Shown here in pieces: positions 13,557 through 24,936 of a stretch of 64,000 nt of DNA. Position 1 is the first letter of the stretch; each line of letters starts with the position of its first letter. The translations under genes and the position numbers were made by a program. Under the pieces are notes generated by a model. The model was given only the letters and a program-made list of their open reading frames with translations, was not told where the DNA came from and searched no databases. Location of the stretch: positions 3,596,001 through 3,660,000 of the forward strand of contig JYIP02000005.1 of NCBI GenBank assembly GCA_001051155.2, written 5' to 3'. The stretch comes from Chrysoporthe austroafricana (lineage: Eukaryota; Ascomycota; Sordariomycetes; Diaporthales; Cryphonectriaceae).

Positions 13557-14827
13557 GAGGGTTGTGTTCGTACGTGTACATGTACATGTGGCTGACAGGC
13601 GGTGTTCGCTCAGTGTACCTCCCGCACCAGCAGGCCCATGCGCTAAGCTGCTCCTCGCCTGCGCCCGGTGACTTTTCCTCTGCAGCCACCTCCACCACCT
13701 CGTGCCCATCGCTGTCTCCCTCCCCCCCTCCACCAGTCTACGCCAACTCTGTGACCTCGGAGCACCCTTCTCTGGACTTCGACTTCTGCGACCCGCGCAA
13801 CCTGACCGTCGGCACCGTCAACCCCACCCTGGCCCCTGAGTTCTCCGTCTCCGGGCTGGCGACACAGGAAGGCGAGCTTGTGTTCCGCGGTGACACGTTC
13901 TCCCACCCGCAGTCCGCCCCTGCAATCTCCAGCGTCAGCTCGTCCTTCTCGGATGTCACGCCGCCCGTGCCCCATGGTCTGCCGATCTACGACGACTTCT
14001 CTGACCTCGCCTCCGAGGACAGCTTCGTCCACGGCCTCGTCCACCTGGGCGACCAGGCCTCCCGCTCGCGGTCCAGCTCCGGGGCCACCTCCCACAGCTT
14101 CTCCTCCTACGGCGAATACGAGTCGCCGTCCTTCGGCATGCCCAGCCCTTCTGACTCCGGTGCCAGCTCCGACGGCCACCGCAACAAGCGCATGAAGAAG
14201 GAGCACAGCGGCAAGATGGAGAGCGCCACAGAGACCGAGCAGGGCAGCCCTGCCGAGGCCCAGCAGCCGCAGCAGGCCGCCGACAACCAGACCACCAGCC
14301 AGGCCGCCAGCGCAGCGCCCGAGTCCAGCACCCCCAACAACGGCAACGCCTCGTCTGGCAGCTCCGACAGCGGCACGCCCTCGTCGGTCCCCAACCGCCG
14401 CGGCCGCAAGCAGTCCCTGACTGAGGACCCCAGCAAGACCTTCGTCTGCGAGCTCTGCAACCGCCGCTTCCGCCGCCAGGAGCACCTGAAGCGCCACTAC
14501 CGCTCCCTGCACACCGAGGACAAGCCCTTCGAGTGCAACGAGTGCGGCAAGAAGTTCTCGCGCTCCGACAACCTGACGCAGCACCAGCGCACCCACGGCT
14601 CGGGCGCCATCGTCATGAACCTCATCGACGAGCACGACATGGCCGGCCACTACCACGCGGCCATGTACCCGGCGCCGCCCATGGCCGGCCCGCCCGGCCC
14701 CGAGGAGTACGCCAACTACGGCAAGGTGCTGTTCCAGGTGGCGTCCGAGATCCCCGTCAGCAACGCGAGCGAGATGTCGGACTCGGGCGACTCCACCGGC
14801 AAGAGGAAGAGGAAGCGAGTTGAGTAA
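12617..14827 (+). CDS. seb1: C2H2 zinc-finger stress-response transcription factor, Msn2/Seb1 family
   Basis: Nuclear DNA-binding factor of the Msn2/Msn4/Seb1 family, which binds stress elements (AGGGG). Two tandem C2H2 fingers (about residues 454-505; CELC...H...H and CNEC...H...H) are followed by the family's [10 protein letters not shown] segment and a basic C-terminal tail. The N-terminal two thirds is a Gln/Pro/Ser-rich presumed activation region. Model: exon 1 12617-13214, intron 13215-13685, exon 2 13686-14827, 579 residues. The donor is GTGAGT after a phase-1 codon and the acceptor is TTTTCCTCTGCAG at 13685. An alternative in-frame acceptor at 13613 would add 24 residues. ATG 12617 is the first ATG in this frame. 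The intron contains T and G runs plus one undetermined base, so its length is unreliable. Family assignment is strong; the acceptor choice is less certain. Confidence 0.88.
13315..13555. repeat. Homopolymer tract inside the Msn2-like intron, with one N
   Basis: About 80 consecutive T, a short mixed segment with an N at 13446, then T, G (about 20) and T (over 40) runs. It lies wholly within the predicted intron. Such runs are unusual in this GC-rich genome and are probably sequencing or gap-closure artefacts. Confidence 0.9.
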
Positions 14828-17800
14828 GAGCTCCTCGCAGCAGCATCTCCTACACACACCTACGGTGCACGCCCTGGACGACGGCACGAAGCTTCTTTGG
14901 CCCACACCGCTATCTTCTTTTTACGCGGAGCAAGCCCAACTTTAGGGATCACATGGTGCGAGGCCTTCACTCCACCGACGACCAATGGCGTCATAAGATG
15001 GAGGAAGTCACGACAACATCAAAAGTTCTGCTGCAGCATTTACAACATCTTGCCTTTTTGCTGTTCCTGTTCCTGTATCAACAGTTTGCTAGTCAAGCTT
15101 CTTCAAACAACAACTCAAAGGGAGCAAATGCATGAATGACAAATCGATTGGGCAATTGGGAAGGCAAATTCTGATCGAATCCTTCAGGAGAGGATCTCAG
15201 TGGCATGTACGGAGTATTCAGGGCTTGTGCGATTACAAGCCTGGTGGCGGTGGGGGCTGTTTTTGTCTGGGAGCGAGCCTTGTTTCTGACACAAGTGCAA
15301 CAAAAAATTTCAGGAATGCCTTCTAGCGCGCGGATGGGGTGGATTTGGACAACAAGGGGGGACTCGAACAAACCGGGGCCGTGTGGACTGATCTTAAGCA
15401 ACATTGAGAGGCAAAAGGGAAATAGTAGAAGGTTCGGGTCCAGGACCGTTTGGCTCGCAACAGCTTATTGAGGATCGAATCTGTTTCGTGTAACAAGTTT
15501 CTATTCTCCAGCGAATTCATTATTCGTGTTTAACTACCTTGGTGCCTGCATTCCCATTTCTTCGCCGTGATCCAGCAAAGCTAAGCCTACCTACCTACCA
15601 CCTACCTTTACTTCGGTGCCTAAACTGCTACTATCACCGCCATCCGCCATCCCTCAGCCGGGTGATAAGAGTCGATACGCCCTACACCGAAGACCAGGCT
15701 GGCCCAAAAGCCACCGCCGGCGCCGGCGCCGACAACGACGATGGCGTAGGTCTGGAACGCCGGCCTTGCACGTGGTGCTTCCTGCCAAAAGGTCGTACGC
15801 ACGATAACACGGCGCAGACAGATAGGCGTGCAGGCGTCGTTCTCAGCCGCGGGATGCAGACCGCAGACATCCTTCGTCCCGAATCCTTCGAGAAGGCAAC
15901 GTCGAAGCCCTCCTCTCTCTCTCACTCCTGCTGCTTGCTACGCCCGGCAGCGCGGCGGCGCAGGGCCGAGCACGCCCCACCTCACCTCCCTCCCTCCCGC
16001 GTGGTGGCATGATGGGCACGCCCGGCGTGCCTGCGCGCGTGCTCCCACGTGGGGCTTCGCGGATCACCGCGGTGTCATCATCGTGGTGAGATCTAGATCC
16101 TGTGCCTCAGCTTATCGCCACGAGAGGTGGGGAGGGGAGGAGGGGGGGGAGGCGGGATAGAGCGAGAGGGAGAGGGAGCGAGGCACACACACACGCACAC
16201 AGAGAGGCCGGCCCTGCGGTGGGATTCCTGTCGATACGGAGCGTGCTCGCTCCGGCGCGGATTCCAGGGGGAGGATCGGGCTTGGGGGGGGTGGTGGGGT
16301 GGGAGGGGGATGACGATATCACGATGGGGGCTGCTGATTGCTGCGGTTTGGGACTTTGGTACTGACGTGCAGCAAAATCCGCCTGCTACTACGCGCATCC
16401 TCCCGTCATGAGACGAGCCTCGCGTCGGACGATGGCCGCCACCGGGAGGGTATCCCTCCTATGGGACAGAAGCCTCGCCCAGGAGGAGGGAGGGCCCGCC
16501 CTGCGTGGGCCGATTGTTTCTCTTTCCGTGGGATGAAAAACTCGTTCCGGCCGCGATCACCTGTGCTACACACCCCGGCCGCACGGCCGAGCCTGCAGCA
16601 TCAAGAGGAACCCGAGAACAGGCGCGGAAGCTGCAAGGTACGGAACTAGCTTTTTAGCAATCGTGTAGTAAGCCGCTCCGAGCTCTGGGCGAGGGATCAG
16701 ACGTGCAGGTCGACGCCATGCAGCTTACCTACTACACACACGCACGACACAAGTCCCCCCTATCCCCGGTCCAGCCACCGTCACCCACCGTACCTTACAT
16801 CGTGTCCCCCCCCCCTCGTACGCCGCCCTCTGTGCGACCTACTCCCGTATACAGTAAGATTTTGGGACCCTTTCCTTCTTTTTATTTTTTTTTTTTTTTC
16901 CCCTGACCGACTTGTGCCAAACAGGGTCAGCAAGCCATGGACTAGTCGGATCGGCACGTTCGCCCAGTCGACCGTTTCTGGGCCGTAAGCAGCCAGATTC
17001 ACCGTGAGCCTTGTCATCCAATATCCGGCTCGGCATATGGGGGGCCCCTAGGCCCCTCCCCATATTTTTCCTCGCTCGCTCGCTCTCTCTCTCCGTTTGT
17101 CCCCATCTCGCTGCCGCGTCGGCGCTCGCCAACCTCGTTCCTGCATAGGTGGAGGCTGCCGGTGCCTGCTATAGCAGGTGACATAACGCGCAGGGAGCAC
17201 AGTAGCCCGGCGGGCAGGGTCTCACTGCAGCAGCAGCAGTAGCAGCGGCGGCAGGGCGTGCAGCGAAGGGGCCTGTACAAAGGGGACAAGGCAGGCGGGG
17301 CCCGTTGCCGTGCGAGCTGGGGAGCGAGGGAGGGAAGGGTTACGTGGGCCCCGACGGGCCATGAGACCAACGATGCAGCACGGGCGGCCGGCGGGGGGTT
17401 GTCACTGGCTGAAAAAGAGGTTGCCATTTCGGGGCGGGCGTCACCCTCGTTTTTTTTTTTCTCTAATCGTCCAACCAGTCACGCTCCTCCGTCCTGATTT
17501 GTCTCTGCCTATGGCTGGCTGAGGAGACACCGTGGGGGGGGCAGACACAAAAAGGAAAAAACAAGGGACATTTGGAATGGTGAGTGGTCAAGTTTAGAAC
17601 GCGGCGATCTGTCGGTGTGGTAAGACGAGCCGTCATACGGCGCCCCTAGCCCGGCGTTAGGGTAGAGTATATACGTGAGTATGCACTATGTATATGTATA
17701 TATGTATGCATGTATGTATATATGGATGGGTAATAGGCGGCGGCCCGGGTTGGAGAGAAGCCATGGCGCGTGCCACGAGGACGCAGGCCAGCCGTTCCTG

Positions 17801-19359
17801 GGTGCCCATAGGGCTGGAGAGGTGAGACATGGCGAGGCGCGAACCGGACGCTGGAACTAGTAGTCGCACCGTACCGCTCCTTGGGCCTTGGGGAGGGCGA
17901 TGTATCTCCCCGGCTGAGGTACATGGGATCTCTGATGACGCCCCCCCCTCCTCCCTCCCACTCTTCTCTGGCTTGTCTATCAAGTAAGATCTTAGTTGCA
18001 CTTCCCCAAGCCGGAAAAGGCACACAACTCGAGGGACCCCGCGGGCGCGCGTCCGTCCCCCTCGACAGGCGCAGGCTGCATGCATAGTCAGTTACCTGGC
18101 AGGTGAGCGCGAGCAGAGAGGGCGTGTGCGTATGTGTATGTGTGTCCTCTCTGGGACCGACCCGCTAATGCACGTCTGAGACAGCAGATAACCACGGTCG
18201 GCGCACCGCACGGGGAGGTGGGATGGGGGGAGGGTTGGATCTTTTTTGGGCTGCTGGTGATCATTTTTGTTTAGACTATCGAGGACTAGAGATGCGGGTC
18301 GGGAGGGCGTGCGTCGCCGTGCTGCGCCGTGCTGCTGCTCTGCTTGCGTGTTTGACCTCGTGTTGTGGCTGGCTGTCAATGGTCTCCCGATGGGCTTCGA
18401 CTCTAGTTTCTCTTTTTGTCGTTCTCGATCTCGATGCGAGGAATGTGGAAGGTTTTTTTCGTTTCTTCCAACTCTTCTTTGATGTTTTTTATTGATGGGG
18501 GGATTAATGGGGGGTTAACTGGGGGGGGGGGGCCTGCCAGCCTATACAGCACCTAGATACAGATACAGAACCTACACCTAACCCTCACCTTAACTGAAAA
18601 TTCGGCATCAGGAAAGGTTTGACGGCTTCAGGCAGCCGCCCATAGATCACGGCCCAGACTCTTGAGCTTGTAATAACAACTTCTATCACCAAGCCACAAC
18701 GTTGATTCCGTGACCAGGCCACAAGTTTAATCACCTCGCCGACCAGCTGGACCAGGGGAGAGACACCGACCGCCTTTCTAGGACTAAGCCCGTGTCTTCA
18801 CGCAGCGTCCAGTCGACCGGGTCTCAGCCTTGCCATCATACATCTGCGTCTCTCCGGCCTGCCTCACCCTTCCTCGAACAGCTGCAGGACTATTTCCAAG
18901 CACGTGTCCTATGGCCTGGAGATAGTAGCTTCGCTAGTTCGGGAGGCCGCGCGGTGGTGATTCGTCCAGGCTTTGCACCGCACCGCATCGCAACGCAGGT
19001 GCCTGAAGGGGCTGAAGCCGAGCGAGTACCACGACAGACAGGCGATATCCGGGAAAGCAAGCTTCTTCTTCTCCCTCTTTCTCTCTCGCGCGGGGGGGCG
19101 CCACAAGCGCGCCGCCTTGCATCTGCACACCGGTGCGAGGCTGAGGGGGTTCGCGTCCGACCTCCTGCACGGCTTGGCGCGGACCGGCGCGCCGTCGCTG
19201 CCGGCGCGTCACCTCCCAAGTCGCCGACCAGCACGCACCCGGTACATACCTACCCACCCACCCACCCACACACACATACACGCATAACATATCAGCCCGC
19301 ACCCGGGCTTGACAGCTGACGCGGCCGCCGCCTCACCGGTCTTCGTGTGCCGCGGCACC
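14828..19359. other. Intergenic, 4.5 kb, no supported gene
   Basis: The first 700 bp is A/T-richer and suits the 3' UTR of the zinc-finger gene. The remainder holds only short frames on all strands without domains. It contains T-runs (about 16,887-16,900), a TATG-type microsatellite (17,680-17,725), homopolymer G/C runs, and CCCA/CACA repeats just before the DPH6 start (19,250-19,285). No gene, tRNA or transposon is evident. Confidence 0.55.
17680..17725. repeat. TATG/TATA-type microsatellite
   Basis: Imperfect alternating TATG and TATA units in an otherwise unannotated intergenic stretch. Confidence 0.8.
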
Positions 19360-21951
19360 ATGATGCCGCCGCCCGCCTCCAACGGCGGCCTCAATGTCAT
19401 CGCCCTGGTCTCCGGCGGCAAAGACAGCTTCTTCTCCGCGCTGCACTGTCTGGAGAACGGCCACCGCCTGGTCGCCCTGGCCAACCTGCACCCCCCGCTC
19501 CCTGCGCCACAGCGAGACCCGGTGGCGGTGGGTCTAGCTGCCACTGCTGGCGGTGAGGAGGACGTTGTGCCTGTAGGCGACGATGCTGCGGCTGGTGGCG
19601 GCAGGGGGGGAGGCTTGCGCTCGGGACTGGCGGGGCTGGAGCTAGACCCTTCAGCCCGACGCGGGGGGGAGGGCGGTGACGAGGACGAGGACGAGGACGA
19701 GGACCAGGACCAGGACGAGGCAGACCTCAACTCGTTCATGTACCAGACCGTCGGGCACCAGGTCATCCCGCTGTACACCGAGGCGACGGGCCTGCCGCTG
19801 TACCGGCGGCCCATCCTGGGCGGCGCCGTGCAGAGCGGCCGGGAGTACTCGACGGCCCTGGCCGCCGCGGCGGGCGGCGCCGGCGACGAGACCGAGGCCC
19901 TGGTGCCGCTTCTCCGGGCCGTCCTCGCCCGCCACCCCGAGGCCGACGCCCTCAGCGCCGGCGCCATCCTGAGCACGTACCAGCGCACGCGCGTCGAGTC
20001 CGTTGCCCTGCGCCTGGGGCTCACGCCCCTGGCCTACCTCTGGAAGTACCCCGTCCTGCCGCCCCCCACCGCGGGTGTGGCTGACGAGGCCCAGCTGCTG
20101 CTGGACATGGCGGCCGCGGGCCTCGAGGCGCGGATCGTCAAGGTCGCCTCGGGCGGGCTGGACGAGTCCTTCCTGTGGACAAACGTCGCGGGCGCGCAGG
20201 GCATCGCGGCGCTGAAGAGAGGGATGGGCAGGTTTGGCTCCGCGGGTATGGACACGGGCGCTGTGCTGGGCGAGGGCGGCGAGTTCGAGACGCTCGTCGT
20301 CGACGGCCCGAGGAGGCTGTTCAAGGGGCGGGTCGTCGTCGTGGGCGAGGAGAACAGGGTAGTTGTCAGGGAAGGGGGCGGGACGGCATGGCTCAAGGTC
20401 GCGAGTGCGAGGGTGGAGGCCAAGGCTGTCGAGGAGACAGAGAGCGAAGAGGTTGTGAGGAGACCGGCGCTGTTGGATGAGAGGTTCCAGCAGCTGGTCG
20501 ATGCATTGTCTTCTGATGTTGTCGACGAAGAAGCAGACGGCACCATCTCCATCAACAAGACCGATTTCTCTATCCAGCTTCGGCCAGAAACCCAGATGCA
20601 GACCTGGGCTTTTGCCCACCCGCAAACAAACGCCGGTCTCAGCATTGAAGAAGAGACCACTGTCCTGGTCGACGAGATCCGAGCACGCCTCGCCAAACAC
20701 AACCTGACGCCAACCTCCATCATCAGCACCGTCATCATCCTCCGCTCAATGGCGCACTTCCCGGCCATCAACGCGGTCTACGGCTCCCTCTTTACCGAGC
20801 CCAACCCCCCAGCCCGCGTGACCATCGCCTGCGGGGACCTCCTCCCCCCCGGCGCCGGAAACATCGCCGTCTACCTCACCCTCTACGGCGGCGGCCCCGC
20901 CACCGCAGGCCTCGACAGGCAGGGCCTCCACGTCCAGAGCAGGTCCTACTGGGCGCCCGCGAACATCGGGCCCTACAGCCAGGCCATCACGGTCCCCGCT
21001 GCCGCCGCCGCGGGGGCCGCGAGGGTCGTCCACATCGCGGGCCAGATCCCGCTCGTCCCGGCGAGCATGGACCTGCCGCCCGGCGGGCCCGCGCTGCAGC
21101 TCGCGCTGTCGCTGCAGCACCTCTGGCGCGTCGGCGCGGAGCTCGGCGTCCAGTGGTGGGCCGGCGCCGCCGCCTACCTCCCCCGCGCCGCGGCGCCGTC
21201 GTCTGCGCGGGAGACGGCCCGCCTGGCGTGGCGCGCGTGGGACGGCGCCCACAGGTGGTCGGCCACCGCCGGCGACGGCGGTGAGGACGATGACGACAAC
21301 GACGGTGGGCCGGACCTGTGGGACCGCAAGTTCAACCCGCTCTACATGACCTACGGGGGCGACGGCGCCGGCGCCCTGCGGGCGCCGGGCCTGCCAGACT
21401 ACTCGCTCCTGGGGGAGGGGCCGAGGCCGGTGCCGTTCTTCTTCGCCGCGGAGGTCGACGAGCTCCCGCGCTCGGCGGAGGCCGAGTGGCACGCGCACGC
21501 GGGCCTCGCTGGCCTGGACCCGGCCTCGGATTCTCTGCGCGTGTACCGCGAGAGGCGGACGTCCGCGCTCGCGGCATACCGGGTCGAGCAGTGCGTCCTC
21601 GCCGCGGCGGCCGGGGGCGGGTGCGTGCACGGCGTCGTCGCCGCCGAGGCCGGCGGCAGCGCTGGGGGGACCGCCCTCGACGAGCTGGCCCGGGAAGCGG
21701 ACGAGCTGTTCGGCGACGGCGTGGCGCAGCTGGCGGGCGGGGATGACGGGGGGCGGCGGCGGCGGCGGCAGCAGCCGTACCTGCTGTATGTGGACACGGG
21801 GATCTTTGCGCCTGAGCAGGTCAGTAGGGCTATGGGCGAGGGGCTGGCTGTTATCCCCTGCGCGTCTCTCTGGAGCGGGTCTCGGCCGACGAGGCTTGCA
21901 ATGGTGGTGCTGTACAGGGCCTTCTTTTCTTCAGCCGCGGAAAGTCCGTAG
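19360..21951 (+). CDS. DPH6: Diphthine--ammonia ligase (Dph6) with C-terminal RidA/YjgF-like domains
   Basis: Catalyses the ATP-dependent amidation of diphthine to diphthamide on elongation factor 2, in the cytosol. The N-terminal ATP-pyrophosphatase domain opens with the PP-loop SGGKDS at residues 18-23. Family motifs follow (MYQTVGHQVIPLY; GEGGEFETLVVDGP). Two RidA/YjgF-like domains fill the C-terminal half (about residues 400-530, and from about 535 on), the usual eukaryotic fusion. The frame is intronless, 863 residues. ATG 19360 is immediately followed by a second ATG and places LNVIALVSGGKDS near the N-terminus, as in the family. An acidic low-complexity insert (Asp/Glu-rich, about residues 105-125) and a Gly/Ala-rich stretch before it enlarge the protein relative to homologues. 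Convergent with the bZIP gene downstream. Confidence 0.9.
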   Translation: MMPPPASNGGLNVIALVSGGKDSFFSALHCLENGHRLVALANLHPPLPAPQRDPVAVGLAATAGGEEDVVPVGDDAAAGGGRGGGLRSGLAGLELDPSARRGGEGGDEDEDEDEDQDQDEADLNSFMYQTVGHQVIPLYTEATGLPLYRRPILGGAVQSGREYSTALAAAAGGAGDETEALVPLLRAVLARHPEADALSAGAILSTYQRTRVESVALRLGLTPLAYLWKYPVLPPPTAGVADEAQLLLDMAAAGLEARIVKVASGGLDESFLWTNVAGAQGIAALKRGMGRFGSAGMDTGAVLGEGGEFETLVVDGPRRLFKGRVVVVGEENRVVVREGGGTAWLKVASARVEAKAVEETESEEVVRRPALLDERFQQLVDALSSDVVDEEADGTISINKTDFSIQLRPETQMQTWAFAHPQTNAGLSIEEETTVLVDEIRARLAKHNLTPTSIISTVIILRSMAHFPAINAVYGSLFTEPNPPARVTIACGDLLPPGAGNIAVYLTLYGGGPATAGLDRQGLHVQSRSYWAPANIGPYSQAITVPAAAAAGAARVVHIAGQIPLVPASMDLPPGGPALQLALSLQHLWRVGAELGVQWWAGAAAYLPRAAAPSSARETARLAWRAWDGAHRWSATAGDGGEDDDDNDGGPDLWDRKFNPLYMTYGGDGAGALRAPGLPDYSLLGEGPRPVPFFFAAEVDELPRSAEAEWHAHAGLAGLDPASDSLRVYRERRTSALAAYRVEQCVLAAAAGGGCVHGVVAAEAGGSAGGTALDELAREADELFGDGVAQLAGGDDGGRRRRRQQPYLLYVDTGIFAPEQVSRAMGEGLAVIPCASLWSGSRPTRLAMVVLYRAFFSSAAESP

Positions 21952-22375
21952 AGCTGGGACGTCAGGAAGGGTGGGATGAAAAGGTAGCAGTCATGTATGT
22001 GCTATCCAGAACGCACAGTCAAGACCTCGAGATACCCATAAACCCCTTGCCATAATTGAAAATGCAATCAACTATCGCGAAGTAGCGAGCTGGAACGTTC
22101 CAAACCTAGCCAAGTATCAAACAAACACATAGCATAACGCTAAGGCCGCAACAGGTCCCCGGTCCCCGGTGGTTAAAACGTGGTTTCATGCACTTGATCT
22201 CGTTTGAATCATTAGACCTATATGTACAGGCAAAGACGTATTGAACACCCCACCCTCCCAGCGACCAAGTAAACTTTCGCTACTCGTCCGACGCCCACGC
22301 TACGCGAAACTCTCCGCCTCGCCACCCACCCACCCTCCCCGGGGGTTTAAGTCCACCACCTAACCAGCCAGCCTC
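21952..22375. other. Convergent intergenic spacer (3' ends of DPH6 and bZIP gene)
   Basis: 424 bp of relatively A/T-rich sequence between two convergent stop codons. It presumably holds both 3' UTRs. No ORF or repeat worth naming is seen. Confidence 0.6.
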
Positions 22376-23152
22376 TCACGGGAACATGAAGTCCATCGCC
22401 TGGTGGGCCCGCTCCGGCGCGCCCGCGTCGGGCAGCAGCGGCGGATACGGCGTGCTGGTCCGGCTGTCCACGAACTGCGGCGACCCGTAGATGGCGGAGC
22501 TCGCCCCCGAGCTGCTCGTGCCGTACGCGCCCTGCGCGCTCAGCATCTCGTGGAAGTCCGCGTCCGACACCGTGAAGAAGTCCGTCCCGTCGCCGAGGCC
22601 GAAGTCGCCGCCGCCGAGGTCCGGCGGGAGCAGCAGGTCGTCCTCGGCCGCCAGCGCGTGGGCGGCGTACGGCGCTGACGACGACGTCGGCGGGAGGGTG
22701 GTGTAGAAGTCCGCAGCGGCGGCCTGCTGTTGGTGGTGGTGCTGGTGGTGGTGATGAGGATGGTGAGGATGACCGCCGTAGCCCGGCGCCGCCGGTGCCG
22801 ACAGGTGTGCGCGCATGCTCTGGTTCTCGACGCGCAGGGACCGCCGCGCGCGCTCCGCGTCCTCGATCTGCTCGCGGATGCCGGCGATGTCGGACTCGAG
22901 CTTCTTGACGTAGTCGGCCTTGCGCTGGCGGTGCTGGATCTGGGCCCGCCGGACCTGGGCCCGGCGCTTGTTCCGGGCCGACTGCTCCGACTCCTCGGTG
23001 CTCCTGGGGGAGGCGCCTGCTGCTTTTTGCGCGTCAGCCGCCCGGTGTCTAGCCTTCTTCTCGACTCTTCTTCTTCTTTCTTCTTCTTCTTCGCCACCTC
23101 GTGGCGCTTCTTCTTCCTCTTCTCCTCCTCCTCCCCCTTCCCCCTCCACGTA
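22376..23152 (-). CDS. bZIP transcription factor, atypical basic region (5' end unresolved)
   Basis: Putative nuclear bZIP regulator. The basic region RNKRRAQVRRAQIQHRQRK is followed by a short zipper (YVKKLESDIAGIREQIEDAERARRSLRVENQSM). It belongs to a fungal bZIP class with RRAQxxHRxRK instead of the canonical NxxAAxxC/SR or Yap-type NRAAQRAFR. A His/Gln-rich linker follows, then an acidic patch (DDLLLPPDLGG...DFFTVSDADFHEML) and a conserved-looking C-terminus ending in MDFMFP. There is no ATG in the open frame upstream of the basic region, so an upstream coding exon is needed. A strong donor (GTACGT) lies at 23153 on this strand and plausible acceptors at about 23,004-23,021, so the Glu/Arg-rich stretch 23,020-23,152 is probably intron rather than protein. 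I could not place exon 1. Confidence 0.75.
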   Translation of the reverse strand, partial: YVEGEGGGGGEEEEEAPRGGEEEEERRRRVEKKARHRAADAQKAAGASPRSTEESEQSARNKRRAQVRRAQIQHRQRKADYVKKLESDIAGIREQIEDAERARRSLRVENQSMRAHLSAPAAPGYGGHPHHPHHHHQHHHQQQAAAADFYTTLPPTSSSAPYAAHALAAEDDLLLPPDLGGGDFGLGDGTDFFTVSDADFHEMLSAQGAYGTSSSGASSAIYGSPQFVDSRTSTPYPPLLPDAGAPERAHQAMDFMFP

Positions 23153-24936
23153 CTGCAGCGGCAGCAGCAGCGCGGGATAAGATCTGCGACAGCGCAGCTA
23201 GGGGCCTGCAGGCGCGGACGAGCGGATAGCACCAACAGCAGCGCAGCGCAGGCGAGATCCGGGCCCTCGCCTAGGGCTGGGAGGGGGCGATTCCATACCT
23301 CGCACGGTACCGAGCGCGCCCGGGACCCCCGCTATCTGGCCCGGTGACAAATCGCCCTGCCCGAATCGAGGCATGGTATCACGGGAGTGCGCCCGCGCCA
23401 AGTCCGAAGCCCCTCGGGCCCAGGACGCATGCGCGGGCGGCAGATGGGGTGGGACGGGAGAACGATCCCGTCGTTGAGGGGTATAAAGAGGAGGGGGAGG
23501 AGCGACAGCTCGGGGGGGCCAGAGGGAACCGGTCTTGCTATCTTCTTTTTTCGTTCTCACATACCTTGTTTGCTGTTCGACTCGCCCGGCTCGCTCTGGA
23601 CGAAGGTGAGCCTCCTGGCCGTGGAGTCCTCCTGGTTCTTCCTCCAGTAGGCGGCGAAGGAGGGTCGGTCCTCGTGGGACGGTTGGTGGTGGGCTTCCAT
23701 TTTCCTTTCTCTGCTTGCTTGCTTGCTTGCTCTGGGGATATTCTGTTCAGGAGAGGCAGAGAGGGCTCGGATGGGGCGGAACGTCTGGGCTTACCAAGCC
23801 AAACAGCACCTCTGGAAACAAGGACGACTTCTCCGTCTCCCTATATACATACGCCCTTCGCAGCTCATCGTCCCCCCCCCCCTCACGGTTGCGGAACCGC
23901 AGGTCGGGGGGAGCTGATTAAGTGCCTACGCGCAACCAGTTTCCCCCCTTCAGATCTGCCGTGGCGACGGGCGGCGCATCCTGCCCGAGGGCCACCCAGG
24001 AGCGCCCCCTCCTTCTACGGTGTGGCCCAGGCTGGTGCGCGACAAGGATCGACCGAGCATGACGGGCGGCGTGGGTGTCGCAAAGGTACCATCGTGAGGG
24101 CTCGTGGGAGGCAGGCTAGGCCAAATCGAGTAATGGGGTTATTCATGTCGACATACGCCGGCATGCGCACCACAGCCGCCGGCCGGCCAATCACCGCCGC
24201 GGCGGGGCGGGATGACCCAACCCCCCCCATGCGCGATGGGCTGCGGCTGCGTCTGCGGCTATGCGGAACTGCGGCCGCTCCTGTTCCTGTTTCGCGCCGG
24301 ACGCCCTCCGGGGGGGAATCGGTCCCCACACGCTGGGGGGGAGGGGGGGATGGTATCTCCGTGTCATCTGGCTTACACGCCGGTTTAACGCATACGGCCA
24401 TTGATGATGAGAAGGAGGGCGGCCGGAAGAGGCGTTAGGGCGGATATGAGGCCCCGATCAGGGAGACCAGATGAGGTGATCCGAGTGTCGCAGGGCGGTG
24501 ACGAGCCAGGTTTAAGGATCTTACGCCGGCGACGGGAGGGCGGGCTAGCGACCGCAAGGGCGGCTGTGTCAGGCTCTCCGGCGCGGAGATAACACTGACC
24601 GGAGCTTCCTGCAGCTGACCGTCAGCGCTTGGTCGACTGCCGTGGAGGAGGCAGGGGGCCGTCCACGTTGTCAATGCAGCCGAGGTCATCTACTAAATTT
24701 GGCGAGCCGGGCAGCTGGGATGTTAAACGGCAGCCTAAATGTTGAGTTACTGTTTCTGGCGTTGGCCCTGCATCGATCGGCGCGTCCGACGGGAGGAAGT
24801 GTCTCCCCCCCCCCCCTTCTTTCTTCACCATAACATTATGCGTCACCAGAGAACCAGAGATACTGAGAAACATCGACGTCTGCTCGTTGTATTCGGGAGA
24901 GGCGTTTCTGTGGTCTCGCCGGATAGGAAAGCCTCA
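23153..24936. other. Upstream region of the bZIP gene / 3' flank of OCT1
   Basis: 1.8 kb between two same-strand genes. It should contain the missing first exon(s), leader and promoter of the bZIP gene. Candidate frames on the minus strand near 23,200-23,560 contain an ATG but stop before the strong donor, so none was adopted. C-runs occur at 23,873-23,883 and 24,808-24,818. No other gene is seen. Confidence 0.5.
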
